A stretch of 64,000 bases of DNA from Mucilaginibacter sp. PPCGB 2223 (GTDB lineage Bacteria; Bacteroidota; Bacteroidia; Sphingobacteriales; Sphingobacteriaceae): contig NZ_MDJS01000004.1 in the NCBI RefSeq assembly GCF_001705515.1, forward strand, positions 124,001 through 188,000. The letters run 5' to 3'. Positions 28,524 through 36,695 of the stretch are shown here, piece after piece. A model generated the notes under the pieces. That model worked only from the letters and a program-made list of their open reading frames with translations. It was not told the origin of the DNA and ran no database searches. A program made the position numbers and the translations under genes. Each line of letters begins with the position of its first letter. The stretch's first letter is position 1.

Positions 28524-28557
28524 AGTAAAGCCTCCTGATGGGCAGGAGGCTTTTACT
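28524..28557 (-). terminator. Bidirectional terminator between MMPL gene and tRNA-like genes
   Basis: AGTAAAGCCTCCT (28524-28536) pairs with AGGAGGCTTTTACT (28544-28557), a 13-bp stem with one bulged base and a 7-nt loop. T-tracts follow on both strands. It lies 33 bp past the 3' end of the first tRNA-like gene and can also end transcripts coming from the MMPL gene. Confidence 0.7.
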
Positions 28558-28589
28558 AACCAATTATAAACCTAAATTATGAGAAGAGG

Positions 28590-28703
28590 CTGTAGGAGAA
28601 GGGGTCGAACCTTCACAGAGTGGTTATTCTTATTGCTAAGAGTTTCCCATTATCTCCGCCACCGCGACAAGGAGGTGTGTCTGCCAAATTTCACCACCCT
28701 ACA
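28590..28703 (-). tRNA. tRNA-like gene, 44-nt variable arm, GTC anticodon loop (copy 1)
   Basis: 114 nt. Acceptor stem TGTAGGG (28697-28703) with TCCTACA (28591-28597), 7 bp with one G-U, discriminator G, CCA not encoded. D arm GTG/CAC with GG in the loop, as in tRNA-Leu. Anticodon arm CCTCC-TTGTCGC-GGTGG with a central U-U mismatch; the anticodon read from the loop is GTC (28666-28668), which would decode Asp codons. T arm GAAGG-TTCGACC-CCTTC is canonical. The variable region (28615-28658) is 44 nt, with nested pairings GGAG/CTCT, TGG/CCA and a TCTTA-GCAA-TAAGA hairpin. Ordinary bacterial Leu/Ser variable arms are about 10-24 nt. The body is class II, so Asp identity is unlikely; G73 and a long arm favour SerRS, the D arm looks Leu-like. 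Charging is unknown. Confidence 0.7.
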
Positions 28704-28724
28704 GTATTGTTGTTTTGATTTAGT

Positions 28725-28797
28725 CTTGAGCCATGAGCCTTAAGTCATGAGTCTTTTTTGATGACTCCGGACTAATGACTCCAGACTCCGGACCGGA
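28725..28797. repeat. Short direct and inverted GAGTC/GACTC repeats
   Basis: The spacer between the two tRNA-like genes is built of repeated words: CTTGAGCCATGAGCC, TCATGAGTC, then ATGACTCCGGACTAATGACT and CCAGACTCCGGACC. The first half is roughly inverted relative to the second, so a long imperfect hairpin can form. No gene is visible. Confidence 0.5.
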
Positions 28798-28803
28798 AAT
28801 CAG

Positions 28804-28915
28804 CTGTTGGGGAAGGAGTCGAACCTTCATGGAGTGGTTAGCCCGCTTCGGGTTTCCCATGCTCTCCGCCACCGCGACAAGGAGGTGTGTCTGCCAAAAA
28901 TTTCACCACCCAACA
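28804..28915 (-). tRNA. tRNA-like gene, 40-nt variable arm, GTC anticodon loop (copy 2)
   Basis: 112 nt, 100 bp upstream of copy 1 on the same strand. Perfect 7-bp acceptor stem TGTTGGG (28909-28915) / CCCAACA (28805-28811), discriminator G, CCA not encoded. D arm GTG/CAC with a two-T larger loop than copy 1. The anticodon arm CCTCC-TTGTCGC-GGTGG is identical to copy 1, anticodon GTC at 28876-28878. T arm GAAGG-TTCGACT-CCTTC. The variable region (28829-28868, 40 nt) pairs GGAG/CTCC, TGG/CCA and CCCG-AAG-CGGG. The inner hairpin has a completely different sequence from copy 1 but the same shape, and the acceptor stems differ by compensatory changes, so the fold is under selection. Lies about 150 bp before the divergent Lrp/AsnC gene. 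Confidence 0.72.
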
Positions 28916-29067
28916 ATATAGTTTTTATAAGAACCGGATTAGCTTTAGGTTTTTGCTTGTTACAAATTTAATAGGCTTACCAATTCCTTACAAATTTTTT
29001 AACAAAATATTTGTATTTTTATACAATTTTTAATTAAACTTGTATTTAGCTAAACATTTAAAAATTT

Positions 29068-29544
29068 ATGTCACACAAAAAAGCCCAGAATTTAGAAATT
29101 GATAATTTGGACATCCAAATTTTATCAATATTGATGAAGAATGCGACTACTCCATACACGGAGATCGCTAAAGATCTGATCGTTTCTGGCGGAACTATCC
29201 ACGTCCGTATGAAAAAGCTCGAAGAGATGGGGGTGATTAAAGGCGCCAACCTTGAGGTTGATCCGCAAAAGCTGGGCTATGACATTTGTGCTTTTTTGGG
29301 CATCTACCTGGAGAAGGGTTCGCAATATAACGAAGCTGTAAAGCAGCTAAAGAATATTAAAGAGATCGTCGAGCTGCATTACACTACCGGCGGCTGGAGT
29401 ATTTTCGCTAAAATTGTTTGCCATGATACCAACCACCTGCGCGAGGTATTAAACGAGCAGATACAAAGCGTAAAAGGTATTCAGCGTACAGAAACCTTTA
29501 TTTCGTTAGAGGAAAGCATTAAAAGACAGATAACGCTTGACTAA
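29068..29544 (+). CDS. Lrp/AsnC family transcriptional regulator
   Basis: 158 residues. N-terminal winged helix-turn-helix (about 10-65: LDIQILSILMKNATTPYTEI, then GGTIHVRMKKLEEMGVI) and a C-terminal RAM/AsnC ligand-binding domain (LGYDICAFLGIYLEKGSQYN, then IVELHYTTGGWSIFAKIVC). Such proteins form octamers and sense amino acids. The 5' region is AT-rich (28916-29067), with no consensus promoter recognised. It is divergent from the two tRNA-like genes. The gene ends 4 bp before the convergent tex gene. Confidence 0.92.
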   Translation: MSHKKAQNLEIDNLDIQILSILMKNATTPYTEIAKDLIVSGGTIHVRMKKLEEMGVIKGANLEVDPQKLGYDICAFLGIYLEKGSQYNEAVKQLKNIKEIVELHYTTGGWSIFAKIVCHDTNHLREVLNEQIQSVKGIQRTETFISLEESIKRQITLD

Positions 29545-29548
29545 ACGC

Positions 29549-31807
29549 TTACTTAAACTTGCCTTTTAAGGCGGCTAACTTTATTGCCATATCTGTTTCC
29601 GGGATGTGCCTGTCGGTTTGTTTTTTCTGAGCGACGGGTGCATTCTTCACAAACTCCTTTTTCGCTCCCGGCTCCCTTATCTCGTTCTCTTTCATCGATA
29701 GGGAAATACGTTTCCTGTCGGCATCAACGCCTGTAACCGTAACTTTTACCTTCTGGCTTACTTTCAATACCTCGTTCGGGTCTTTAATAAACCTGTTGGT
29801 GATCTGGCTCAGGTGCACCAGGCCATCCTGGTGAACGCCTATATCCACAAACGCGCCAAAATTGGTGATATTGGTTACCACACCCGGCAATACCATGCCC
29901 ACTTTCAGGTCGCTGATGGCATTGATACCTTCGGAGAATGCAAAAGCTTCAAACTGCTCACGCGGATCGAGGCCTGGTTTGGCCAGCTCGGCCATAATAT
30001 CGTGCAGGGTTGGCAAGCCTACGGTTTCGGTAACATATTTTTGTAATGGGATGCGTTTGCGCAACTGATCGTCTTTCATCAGGTCCTTCACCGTGCAGCC
30101 CATGTCTTTAGCCATTTGCTCTACCAACGCATAGCTTTCGGGGTGCACGGCGCTGGCATCGAGCGGGTTTTCGGCATTGCGGATGCGTAAAAAGCCGGCG
30201 GCCTGCTCAAAGGCCTTATCACCCAGGCGGGCCACTTTTTTCAGGTCAAAGCGGCGTTTAAACGCACCGTTCTGGTTGCGGTATTCAACTATGTTTTGAG
30301 CCAGTTGCGGGCCAAGGCCCGATACATAAGCCAGTATTTGTTTGGATGCGGTGTTCAACTCTACTCCAACCGCATTCACGCAGCTCATTACGGTATCGTC
30401 CAAACTGGTTTGCAGTTTGATTTGGTCGACATCGTGCTGGTACTGGCCCACGCCGATTGATTTCGGGTCGATCTTCACCAGTTCGGCCAGCGGGTCCATC
30501 AGCCTGCGGCCGATAGATACCGCGCCACGCACGGTCACATCTTTATCCGGGAACTCTTCGCGCGCCACTTCGGATGCCGAATAGATAGACGCACCGCTTT
30601 CGTTCACCATCACGATGGTCGTACCCGAAATGTTCAGGCCGCGAATAAAAGTCTCCGTCTCGCGGCCGGCAGTACCGTTACCAATGGCAATGGCTTCGAT
30701 GTTGTGTTTTTCGCAAAGATGTTTAACTGTCTTTTCGGCCTCTGTAACACCTCCGGCGCCAGTGTGCGGGTATATGGTGGCATTATCCAATAACTGCCCT
30801 TGCGCATCCAAACAAACCAGTTTACAGCCTGTACGGAAGCCCGGATCGATAGCCATAACACGTTTTTGCCCAAGCGGGGCGGCCAGCAATAACTGGCGGG
30901 CATTTTCGGCAAAAACCTTGATGGCCTCTTCATCGGCCTTCTTTTTGGTGAGCAAACGTACTTCAGTCTCCATCGACGGCTTAAGCAAACGTTTGTAACC
31001 ATCGGCCACAGCCAGGCTGACCTGCGCAGCGGCCTCATTGCGGCCTTTTACAAACAGGCTCTCCAAAGTGTTGATAGCTTCATCTTCGGGCGGGAGCAGG
31101 TCGAGGTACAATATCTCTTCCTTTTCGCCGCGGCGCATGGCCAGTATCCGGTGGGACGGGGCCGACTTAACCGGCTCGTTCCATTCAAAGTAATCCTTAT
31201 ATTTTATCCCTTCCTGCTCCTTACCGGGGATCACCTTACACTCAAAATTGCCTTTGTCAACAAACAGCTTACGTATTTTATCCCTGGCTTCCACGCTTTC
31301 GCTGATGGTTTCGGCGATGATATCCCTCGCACCTGCCAACGCCTCTTCGGCATTGTTCACGCCTTTTTCTTCGCTGATGTATTTACCGGCTTCCAGTTCT
31401 ACATCCAGTTTGCCCTGCTCAAGCAGGATATCTGCCAGGGGCTGCAAGCCTTTTTCGCGCGCGGCCGTAGCCCGGGTTTTGCGTTTTGGGCGATAAGGCA
31501 GGTAGATATCTTCCAGCAAAGTCATGGTTTCGGCTTCATCGATCGCTTTGCTCAGTTCGGGCGTTAGCTTGCCCATATCGGTGAGTGATTTGATGATAGC
31601 TTCCTTGCGTTTATCCAGGTCGCGCAGTTGTTGTATGCGGTCGCGGATGGCCGCCACGGCAACCTCATCCAAAGCGCCGGTTGCTTCCTTACGGTAACGG
31701 GAGATGAAAGGTACGGTAGCGCCTTCGTCTAACAAATCGACAGTGGCATTTACCTGTTTTTCGGCAACGGATAGTTCGGAAGCTATTTTTTTATAATGGG
31801 ATATCAT
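29549..31807 (-). CDS. tex: Tex family RNA-binding transcription accessory protein
   Basis: 752 residues, full length for Tex. In order: Tex N-terminal helical domain (VPFISRYRKEATGALDEVAV near residue 33), YqgF/RNase H-like domain (KRVMAIDPGFRTGCKLVC near 320, with GNGTAGRETETFI), helix-hairpin-helix region (ILAYVSGLGPQLAQNIVEYR near 490), and a C-terminal S1 domain (GVVTNITNFGAFVDIGVHQD near 650). Tex binds nucleic acid and influences transcription and RNA turnover in many bacteria. Start ATG at 31807. Separated from pdhB by a clear terminator, so it has its own promoter within 31808-31880, though no strong -7 was identified. Confidence 0.95.
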   Translation of the reverse strand: MISHYKKIASELSVAEKQVNATVDLLDEGATVPFISRYRKEATGALDEVAVAAIRDRIQQLRDLDKRKEAIIKSLTDMGKLTPELSKAIDEAETMTLLEDIYLPYRPKRKTRATAAREKGLQPLADILLEQGKLDVELEAGKYISEEKGVNNAEEALAGARDIIAETISESVEARDKIRKLFVDKGNFECKVIPGKEQEGIKYKDYFEWNEPVKSAPSHRILAMRRGEKEEILYLDLLPPEDEAINTLESLFVKGRNEAAAQVSLAVADGYKRLLKPSMETEVRLLTKKKADEEAIKVFAENARQLLLAAPLGQKRVMAIDPGFRTGCKLVCLDAQGQLLDNATIYPHTGAGGVTEAEKTVKHLCEKHNIEAIAIGNGTAGRETETFIRGLNISGTTIVMVNESGASIYSASEVAREEFPDKDVTVRGAVSIGRRLMDPLAELVKIDPKSIGVGQYQHDVDQIKLQTSLDDTVMSCVNAVGVELNTASKQILAYVSGLGPQLAQNIVEYRNQNGAFKRRFDLKKVARLGDKAFEQAAGFLRIRNAENPLDASAVHPESYALVEQMAKDMGCTVKDLMKDDQLRKRIPLQKYVTETVGLPTLHDIMAELAKPGLDPREQFEAFAFSEGINAISDLKVGMVLPGVVTNITNFGAFVDIGVHQDGLVHLSQITNRFIKDPNEVLKVSQKVKVTVTGVDADRKRISLSMKENEIREPGAKKEFVKNAPVAQKKQTDRHIPETDMAIKLAALKGKFK

Positions 31808-31880
31808 CTTAACAAATTGAGGTTACTAATTTGGCGGTATCGCACGAAAGTGCCAAAAATGGTTTTCAACAAAAAGGATA

Positions 31881-31919
31881 TAAAAACAAAAAGCCCTCCC
31901 GAAATATCGGGAAGGCTTT
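31881..31919 (-). terminator. Terminator after pdhB
   Basis: AAAGCCCTCCCGA (31890-31902) and TCGGGAAGGCTTT (31907-31919) form a 13-bp stem with one mismatch and a 4-nt loop. Reading on the minus strand it runs into TTTTTGTTTTTA, a good intrinsic terminator 18 bp past the pdhB stop. Confidence 0.85.
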
Positions 31920-31936
31920 CAATATTGATAGGCTCA

Positions 31937-32920
31937 TTACTTAGCCACGTACATTACCTCTTTAACTGCTTTAACTACGCGATCAGCATTTGGTAAATAC
32001 TCTTGTATCAAAGTCGGTGCGTAAGGCAGCGGAACGTCGCCACCCATAATGCGCAGGATGGGCGCATCCAGGTAATCGAAAGCATCTTTTTGTACTTTAA
32101 AAGCTACCTCGGTTGCAATAGAGCCTAATGGCCAGCTTTCTTCAACGATTACCAAACGGTTGGTTTTCTTAACGGATTCGATCACGGTAGCATAATCGAT
32201 AGGGCGAACGGTACGCAGGTCGATCACTTCGGCGCTGATACCTTCTTTAGCCAGCTCCTGTGCAGCAGCAATAACCACTTTCATGATCTTACCAAAACCT
32301 ACCAAAGTAACATCGGTACCTTCGCTTACTACTTTAGCTTTGCCTAATTCGATATAGTAAGTTTCTTCGGGCACTTCACCTTTATCGCCGTACATTAACT
32401 CCGATTCCATGAAGATAACCGGATCAGGATCCAGTATTGATGATTTTAACAAGCCTTTCGCATCGTACGGGTTCGAAGGAACCACCACTTTTAAACCCGG
32501 GCAGTTTGCGTACCAGTTTTCGAAGCACTGGCTGTGCTGAGAGCTTAACATACCTGCGTTACCGGTAGGGCCGCGAAACACGATCGGTACCGAAAACTGG
32601 CCGCCGCTCATCGACATCATTTTGGCAGCGCCGTTGATCACCTGGTCGATAGCCACCAGCGAGAAGTTAAACGTCATGAACTCGATGATCGGGCGCAGGC
32701 CGTTCATGGCCGAACCGATACCTATACCGGCAAAACCTAACTCAGAGATAGGCGTATCAATAACACGTTTGGCACCGAACTCATCCAGCATGCCCTGGCT
32801 AACTTTATAGGCACCGTTGTATTCGGCAACTTCCTCACCCATCAGGTAAATCTTATCATCTTTACGCATTTCTTCGACCATTGCTTCGCGAAGTGCTTCT
32901 CTGAATTGTATTTCTCTCAT
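31937..32920 (-). CDS. pdhB: Pyruvate dehydrogenase E1 component, beta subunit
   Basis: 327 residues, the normal length for a separate E1 beta chain. The N-terminal MREIQFREALREAMVEEMRK and YLMGEEVAEYNGAYKVSQGM, the central EFMTFNFSLVAIDQVINGAA with GPTGNAGMLSSQHSQCFENW, and the C-terminal TDVTLVGFGKIMKVVIAAAQ match the transketolase-type pyrimidine-binding and C-terminal domains. With E1 alpha (not in this window) it forms a thiamine-diphosphate enzyme decarboxylating pyruvate. It has a consensus promoter and its own terminator, so it is transcribed as a single gene. Confidence 0.95.
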   Translation of the reverse strand: MREIQFREALREAMVEEMRKDDKIYLMGEEVAEYNGAYKVSQGMLDEFGAKRVIDTPISELGFAGIGIGSAMNGLRPIIEFMTFNFSLVAIDQVINGAAKMMSMSGGQFSVPIVFRGPTGNAGMLSSQHSQCFENWYANCPGLKVVVPSNPYDAKGLLKSSILDPDPVIFMESELMYGDKGEVPEETYYIELGKAKVVSEGTDVTLVGFGKIMKVVIAAAQELAKEGISAEVIDLRTVRPIDYATVIESVKKTNRLVIVEESWPLGSIATEVAFKVQKDAFDYLDAPILRIMGGDVPLPYAPTLIQEYLPNADRVVKAVKEVMYVAK

Positions 32921-32953
32921 TATGTGTTAAATCATGTATTTTTTTAGCGACAG

Positions 32954-32983
32954 CAAATATAGTGAGTAATGTTTATAATGCAA
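32954..32983 (-). promoter_or_regulatory. Consensus Bacteroidota promoter of pdhB
   Basis: On the minus strand: -33 TTG (32981-32983), 19-bp spacer, -7 TATATTTG (32954-32961), matching TTG-N19-TAnnTTTG. The start codon at 32920 is 33 bp downstream. Confidence 0.75.
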
Positions 32984-33026
32984 CTGCTGCAAACGCCCAT
33001 GCCATGTAAATTTTATAATATTTTGG

Positions 33027-36000
33027 CTACTTGGCGGTAACGTTACCCGTACGCTTTAACACGCCCCAGCCGCTCAGCTCGCCCTTAACGGCACGGCGGA
33101 TAGATTTGAACAAAACGTAGTACATTAATTGCCGCCAGATGAGCCTTTGCGGGATGATGTAGATCAGTTTTTTGTAGCTTTCCTTCTCCATACGGAAGGC
33201 GATGATGCCGACGATAAAGTCGACCAGCACAAAGGCCAGGTAGTAGATCAGTATCTTTTCTTTATGATCGCCCATCAGGCCGAAGATCATCATCAGGTCG
33301 GCCAGCGGCGAAAACAGCGGCAGGATGATCTGGAAAATGAGGATATTGGGCATGCCTACCATCCCAAAAAATTTGTATTTCTTGTTAAACAGCGCATCCC
33401 GGTTCTTCCAGAAGCTCTGCATCACCCCGAAACTCCACCTGAAGCGTTGTTTCAGCAGCATCGGTATCGATTCGGGCGCTTCGGTATAGGCGATGGCCTC
33501 GGCGCAGTTCTTAATAATATAACCCTGTTTCAGGATGCGCATCGTCAGGTCGCAATCTTCGGCCAGGGTATCGTAAGTAAAGCCACCGGCTTTATTGATG
33601 GCCGATTTACGGAACGCACCAATGGCGCCCGGCACCACGGTAATGCTATTGAGCAGATCGAACGCCCGGCGGTCCATATTCTGCGCGGTGATATACTCGA
33701 TGGATTGCCAGCGGGTAATGAGGTTGTTTTCGTTACCTACTTTTACGGTCCCTGCTACTGCACCTATCTCTTCGTCGCTGAAATAGGTCATCAGGTGGTA
33801 TACGGCATCGTCCTTCAGTTGTGTATCAGCATCAATACACACCACAAAATCGTAAGTCGCCTGTTCTATACCGTAATTAAGCGCCGAAGCTTTACCCCCA
33901 TTGGGCTTGGTCAGTATCTTCACTTTCGGGTGGCCATCGTAAGCTGCCTTTACAATTTCGTAGGTTTTATCCTTTGAGCCATCGTCGACAAAAATGATCT
34001 CGAAATTATCGTACTTTGTTTTCAGTAAACTTTCGATGGTTTTGTTGGCAGTGACTTCCTCGTTATACGCCGGTACGATGATGCTCACGGGATACAATAC
34101 CGCTTCAGATAAACGTTCCTGGGTTTCTTTTTTATCCTGACGGCGCTGCGAAACAGCGAGTATACCGATCAGTACAATGCGGCCGACAGCCAGGAAAATG
34201 GCCGTCAGGAACAGGTACAGCATAAACCAGTTGCCATAAAATACCGCAAATACAAACATGTTGTAAAAACTACCAATAACACCACTATCGGCATCGTCGG
34301 TAATTTTTGGCATCAGGTCGTCTTTGGTTTTGTGCAACACATCGGCAATGGTGGTAAACTGGTAGCCGTGGCTTTTAAAATAATGGATGATCTCGGGCAG
34401 GGCCTTTACTGTTTGCTCACGGGTGTCGCCGCCAGCATCGTGCAGCAGCAGCATCGAGCCGTTATCTTTTTGCGCGATGACACGCGCCAGGATAGTATCG
34501 GCGCTTACACCAGGCTCCCAGTCGTGCGGGTCGATAGATTCGCCGATATTGATATAACGCTCCTCGCGGCTTAAAGCTACCGGGATAACCTCCTGCAGGG
34601 TGGTCGGCTCGGCATCGGCATTAAACGGCGGGCGGAACAGGATGGTGCTGCGGCCGGTAACCAGTTCTATCAGCTTGCGGGTTGAGTTGAGCTCAAGGTT
34701 CACCCGTTTCAGGCTCACCGTCGATATATCGGGATGGAAGAAAGTGTGGTTACCTATTTCGTAACCGGCGTTAAACTCATCTTTGAGTATCGAAATATTT
34801 TTTTCGACCATCGACCCAACTACAAAGAATGATGCAGGTACATTTTCGCGTTTCAGGATTTCGAGTATACGGGGCGTATAATCAGGGTCGGGGCCGTCAT
34901 CAAATGTGAGTACGATCTTTTTCGGCGCGTAGCCATAGCGCCTGATCACATATTTTGTTGGCAGCTCTTTATACTCCTGGTTGGTAAAAGTAAAGGTTTG
35001 CGGATCAAGCGTTACGTTGATCAGGCCAGGGTGTGGGGTCGACACCAGGTCGAGCACCTCGCCGGTACCTGCGTAATCAACTTCCACCTTGTTGTTCAGC
35101 GCTACAGTGGTTAGTTTTTGTTTATCGACGCCAGTTTTACGTAACGAATCGATAGATAAGTTCTTATCAAAAAAGCTCCACAAACGCGGGTCTTCCGAGC
35201 CTAAGCGCCAAAGCGCCACGCCTGCCGTGGCCCAGTCGTCGGCCATGCGGATGATGTTGAAATTGGTGATGGCATCGGTAAAATAAACCGTATGCGGTAT
35301 GCCATCCTGAAAGGTATAGCTAAAATGCAGGTTAGCCGTTTCGGGGTTAAAGATGATCTGGCTTTTGTATTGCTGCGCCGTACTGATGGCCTGTTGGTAG
35401 GTTACCGGTGTGCCTATACTGCTTTGGGGCCAGTCGTACCCGTAAGCGCCTACGGCAAATATTACCTTATCACTGGGTATGCGGGCGCAGATGTCATCCA
35501 GTGCAGCTTCGGCCCAGCGCTGATCGGATATATCGCCATCGTTGCTCGACTCGGTATGCTGGTCGTAAGCCATAATGAACAGATAGTCATTATACCTGGC
35601 CAGCTCTTCCACATCGTACTCGTCATTCTGCGGGAAAACATCCTGGGTAACCAGGAAACCTTTGGCGTGCAGCGCGGCATATACTTCCTTTTGAAAGATG
35701 ACAAAATTATCGCTGTTCCTGTCCTTCAGGTCCTCAAAATCGAGGTTAATACCCTGCAGGTGATATTGATCGAGCTTGGCTATCAGGCTATTGATAAATT
35801 TGGTACGCAGCTTTTTTGAGGCGATGATACGTTCAACATCCCTGGTATCCCAGTTACCTTCAACACTGTTTTTATTTACATAGTTGGATACCTGGGCTAT
35901 GATGGGCTTTTTGTACTTTTTATTCAACCTGATCAATGCGGTGTCGATACTGGCGCGTACGGTATCGGCCTTGGGTGTTAAAAAGAACCATTCGCTCACC

Positions 36001-36386
36001 ACCAGATCCAGCTTATTAATATGGCTCTCGAGTGATGTGAACGATTGCGGGTCCCAGTTTACGTAAAACGCCGCGTTGATACGGTTTTTGTTGCTCGGAT
36101 GCTTCAACTGGTGCAGGCGCAGGTCGCGCTTAAGCTCCTGAATCTGATTTTTTTCGAGCTTAAAATCCTTGTATTTTGTAGAATGCTTTAAGGCGTCGAG
36201 CTCTTCTTTCGAGAATTTTTTTGGAGCCTGCTCCAGGTTGGGCAAAGCAGGATATTGTTTTGATGTGATGGTAATTGCCGCGCCGACAACACCGCAAACC
36301 AATAAAGTGATCAACAACCGGCTTAACCACTTAAAACGTGTCCATCGGCCCGGGGTATCAGCTTGAAAAACCTGTTTATTAGACAT
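33027..36386 (-). CDS. Trifunctional GH18 / polysaccharide deacetylase / GT2 synthase
   Basis: 1119 residues. After a signal-anchor TM (about 20-40) comes a GH18-like barrel (about 100-420; strand with acidic residues GINLDFEDLKDRN near 215), a NodB deacetylase domain (KIVLTFDDGPDPDYTPRIL near 490, YEIGNHTFFHPDIS, LFRPPFNADAEPTT), one or two TMs (MFVFAVFYGNWFMLYLFL near 725), a processive GT2 domain (VSIIVPAYNEEVTANKTIES near 775, IDADTQLKDD, LAEDCDLTMRI, QRFRWSFGVM) and C-terminal TMs. This puts on one chain a synthase of the chitin/poly-GlcNAc type with deacetylase and hydrolase modules that would face the periplasm. It most likely makes and tailors an exported amino-sugar polymer; the exact polymer is unknown. 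Confidence 0.9.
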   Translation of the reverse strand: MSNKQVFQADTPGRWTRFKWLSRLLITLLVCGVVGAAITITSKQYPALPNLEQAPKKFSKEELDALKHSTKYKDFKLEKNQIQELKRDLRLHQLKHPSNKNRINAAFYVNWDPQSFTSLESHINKLDLVVSEWFFLTPKADTVRASIDTALIRLNKKYKKPIIAQVSNYVNKNSVEGNWDTRDVERIIASKKLRTKFINSLIAKLDQYHLQGINLDFEDLKDRNSDNFVIFQKEVYAALHAKGFLVTQDVFPQNDEYDVEELARYNDYLFIMAYDQHTESSNDGDISDQRWAEAALDDICARIPSDKVIFAVGAYGYDWPQSSIGTPVTYQQAISTAQQYKSQIIFNPETANLHFSYTFQDGIPHTVYFTDAITNFNIIRMADDWATAGVALWRLGSEDPRLWSFFDKNLSIDSLRKTGVDKQKLTTVALNNKVEVDYAGTGEVLDLVSTPHPGLINVTLDPQTFTFTNQEYKELPTKYVIRRYGYAPKKIVLTFDDGPDPDYTPRILEILKRENVPASFFVVGSMVEKNISILKDEFNAGYEIGNHTFFHPDISTVSLKRVNLELNSTRKLIELVTGRSTILFRPPFNADAEPTTLQEVIPVALSREERYINIGESIDPHDWEPGVSADTILARVIAQKDNGSMLLLHDAGGDTREQTVKALPEIIHYFKSHGYQFTTIADVLHKTKDDLMPKITDDADSGVIGSFYNMFVFAVFYGNWFMLYLFLTAIFLAVGRIVLIGILAVSQRRQDKKETQERLSEAVLYPVSIIVPAYNEEVTANKTIESLLKTKYDNFEIIFVDDGSKDKTYEIVKAAYDGHPKVKILTKPNGGKASALNYGIEQATYDFVVCIDADTQLKDDAVYHLMTYFSDEEIGAVAGTVKVGNENNLITRWQSIEYITAQNMDRRAFDLLNSITVVPGAIGAFRKSAINKAGGFTYDTLAEDCDLTMRILKQGYIIKNCAEAIAYTEAPESIPMLLKQRFRWSFGVMQSFWKNRDALFNKKYKFFGMVGMPNILIFQIILPLFSPLADLMMIFGLMGDHKEKILIYYLAFVLVDFIVGIIAFRMEKESYKKLIYIIPQRLIWRQLMYYVLFKSIRRAVKGELSGWGVLKRTGNVTAK

Positions 36387-36404
36387 TAATAGTTATAGGT
36401 TAAG

Positions 36405-36412
36405 CAAATTTA
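36405..36412 (-). promoter_or_regulatory. -7 element before the GH18-NodB-GT2 gene
   Basis: Minus-strand TAAATTTG fits TAnnTTTG and lies 18 bp before the ATG at 36386. No TTG at the proper -33 spacing. Confidence 0.4.
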
Positions 36413-36446
36413 ATAACATCAATAAAAGTAGCGATTGATTTTTTAA

Positions 36447-36608
36447 TTATTTGCCCGGTTTAACCTGATCGATCTTTGAAAAATCGACACTGCATTTGCA
36501 GTTTGAACCACAGCTTGTTTTTGCAGTTAAGCTTTTGTAAACCATACGGCCCACATAAAACAACGCTGCTGCAAAAAGTGCTATAACTATGATGATCTGA
36601 AAATTCAT
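36447..36608 (-). CDS. FeoB-associated Cys-rich membrane protein
   Basis: 53 residues (ATG 36608, TAA 36447-36449). One transmembrane helix (FQIIIVIALFAAALFYVGRM) is followed by a short cytoplasmic tail with the cysteine cluster TSCGSNCKCSVDF. Size, order and cysteine pattern match the small FeoB-associated Cys-rich family, thought to accompany ferrous iron uptake; feoA and feoB are not in this window, so the gene stands alone. A TAAATTTG -7-like site at 36613-36620 is only 4 bp from the ATG, too close for a usual leader, so it may be chance. Confidence 0.8.
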   Translation of the reverse strand: MNFQIIIVIALFAAALFYVGRMVYKSLTAKTSCGSNCKCSVDFSKIDQVKPGK

Positions 36609-36695
36609 ACTGCAAATTTAGTAATTTTTTTGCCTTTAAATATTTCCGGGCAAACTATGATATACAGTATATACAAAACGTAAACTGATTGGTTT

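Larger units (their letters stand above)
28128..28589. other. Intergenic stretch with repeat remnants
   Basis: No gene is supported here. It holds a degenerate REP-like hairpin (28216-28269), a stretch of the CGCCTCCGCGCCTTTGCGTG type (about 28380-28405) that resembles common Bacteroidota intergenic repeats, another hairpin-rich remnant (about 28440-28490, GAGATTGCCACGTC then CTCTCAATGGCA), and a terminator at 28524-28557. An open frame at 28041-28322 on the minus strand is a translation of the REP remnant (LLRGTKQS). Confidence 0.6.

Noticed and set aside
28440..28545. Possible thiamin-type riboswitch (CTGAGAG and later GAAACCCTG words)
   Set aside because: The THI-box order and paired stems are not present and no thiamin gene follows; the segment fits a decayed hairpin repeat better.
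28590..28915. tmRNA or selenocysteine tRNA as explanation of the long-arm tRNA-like genes
   Set aside because: Each is only about 113 nt and has an anticodon arm, so not tmRNA. The acceptor/T layout is 7/5, the anticodon is GTC rather than TCA, and no SelA/SelB gene is nearby.
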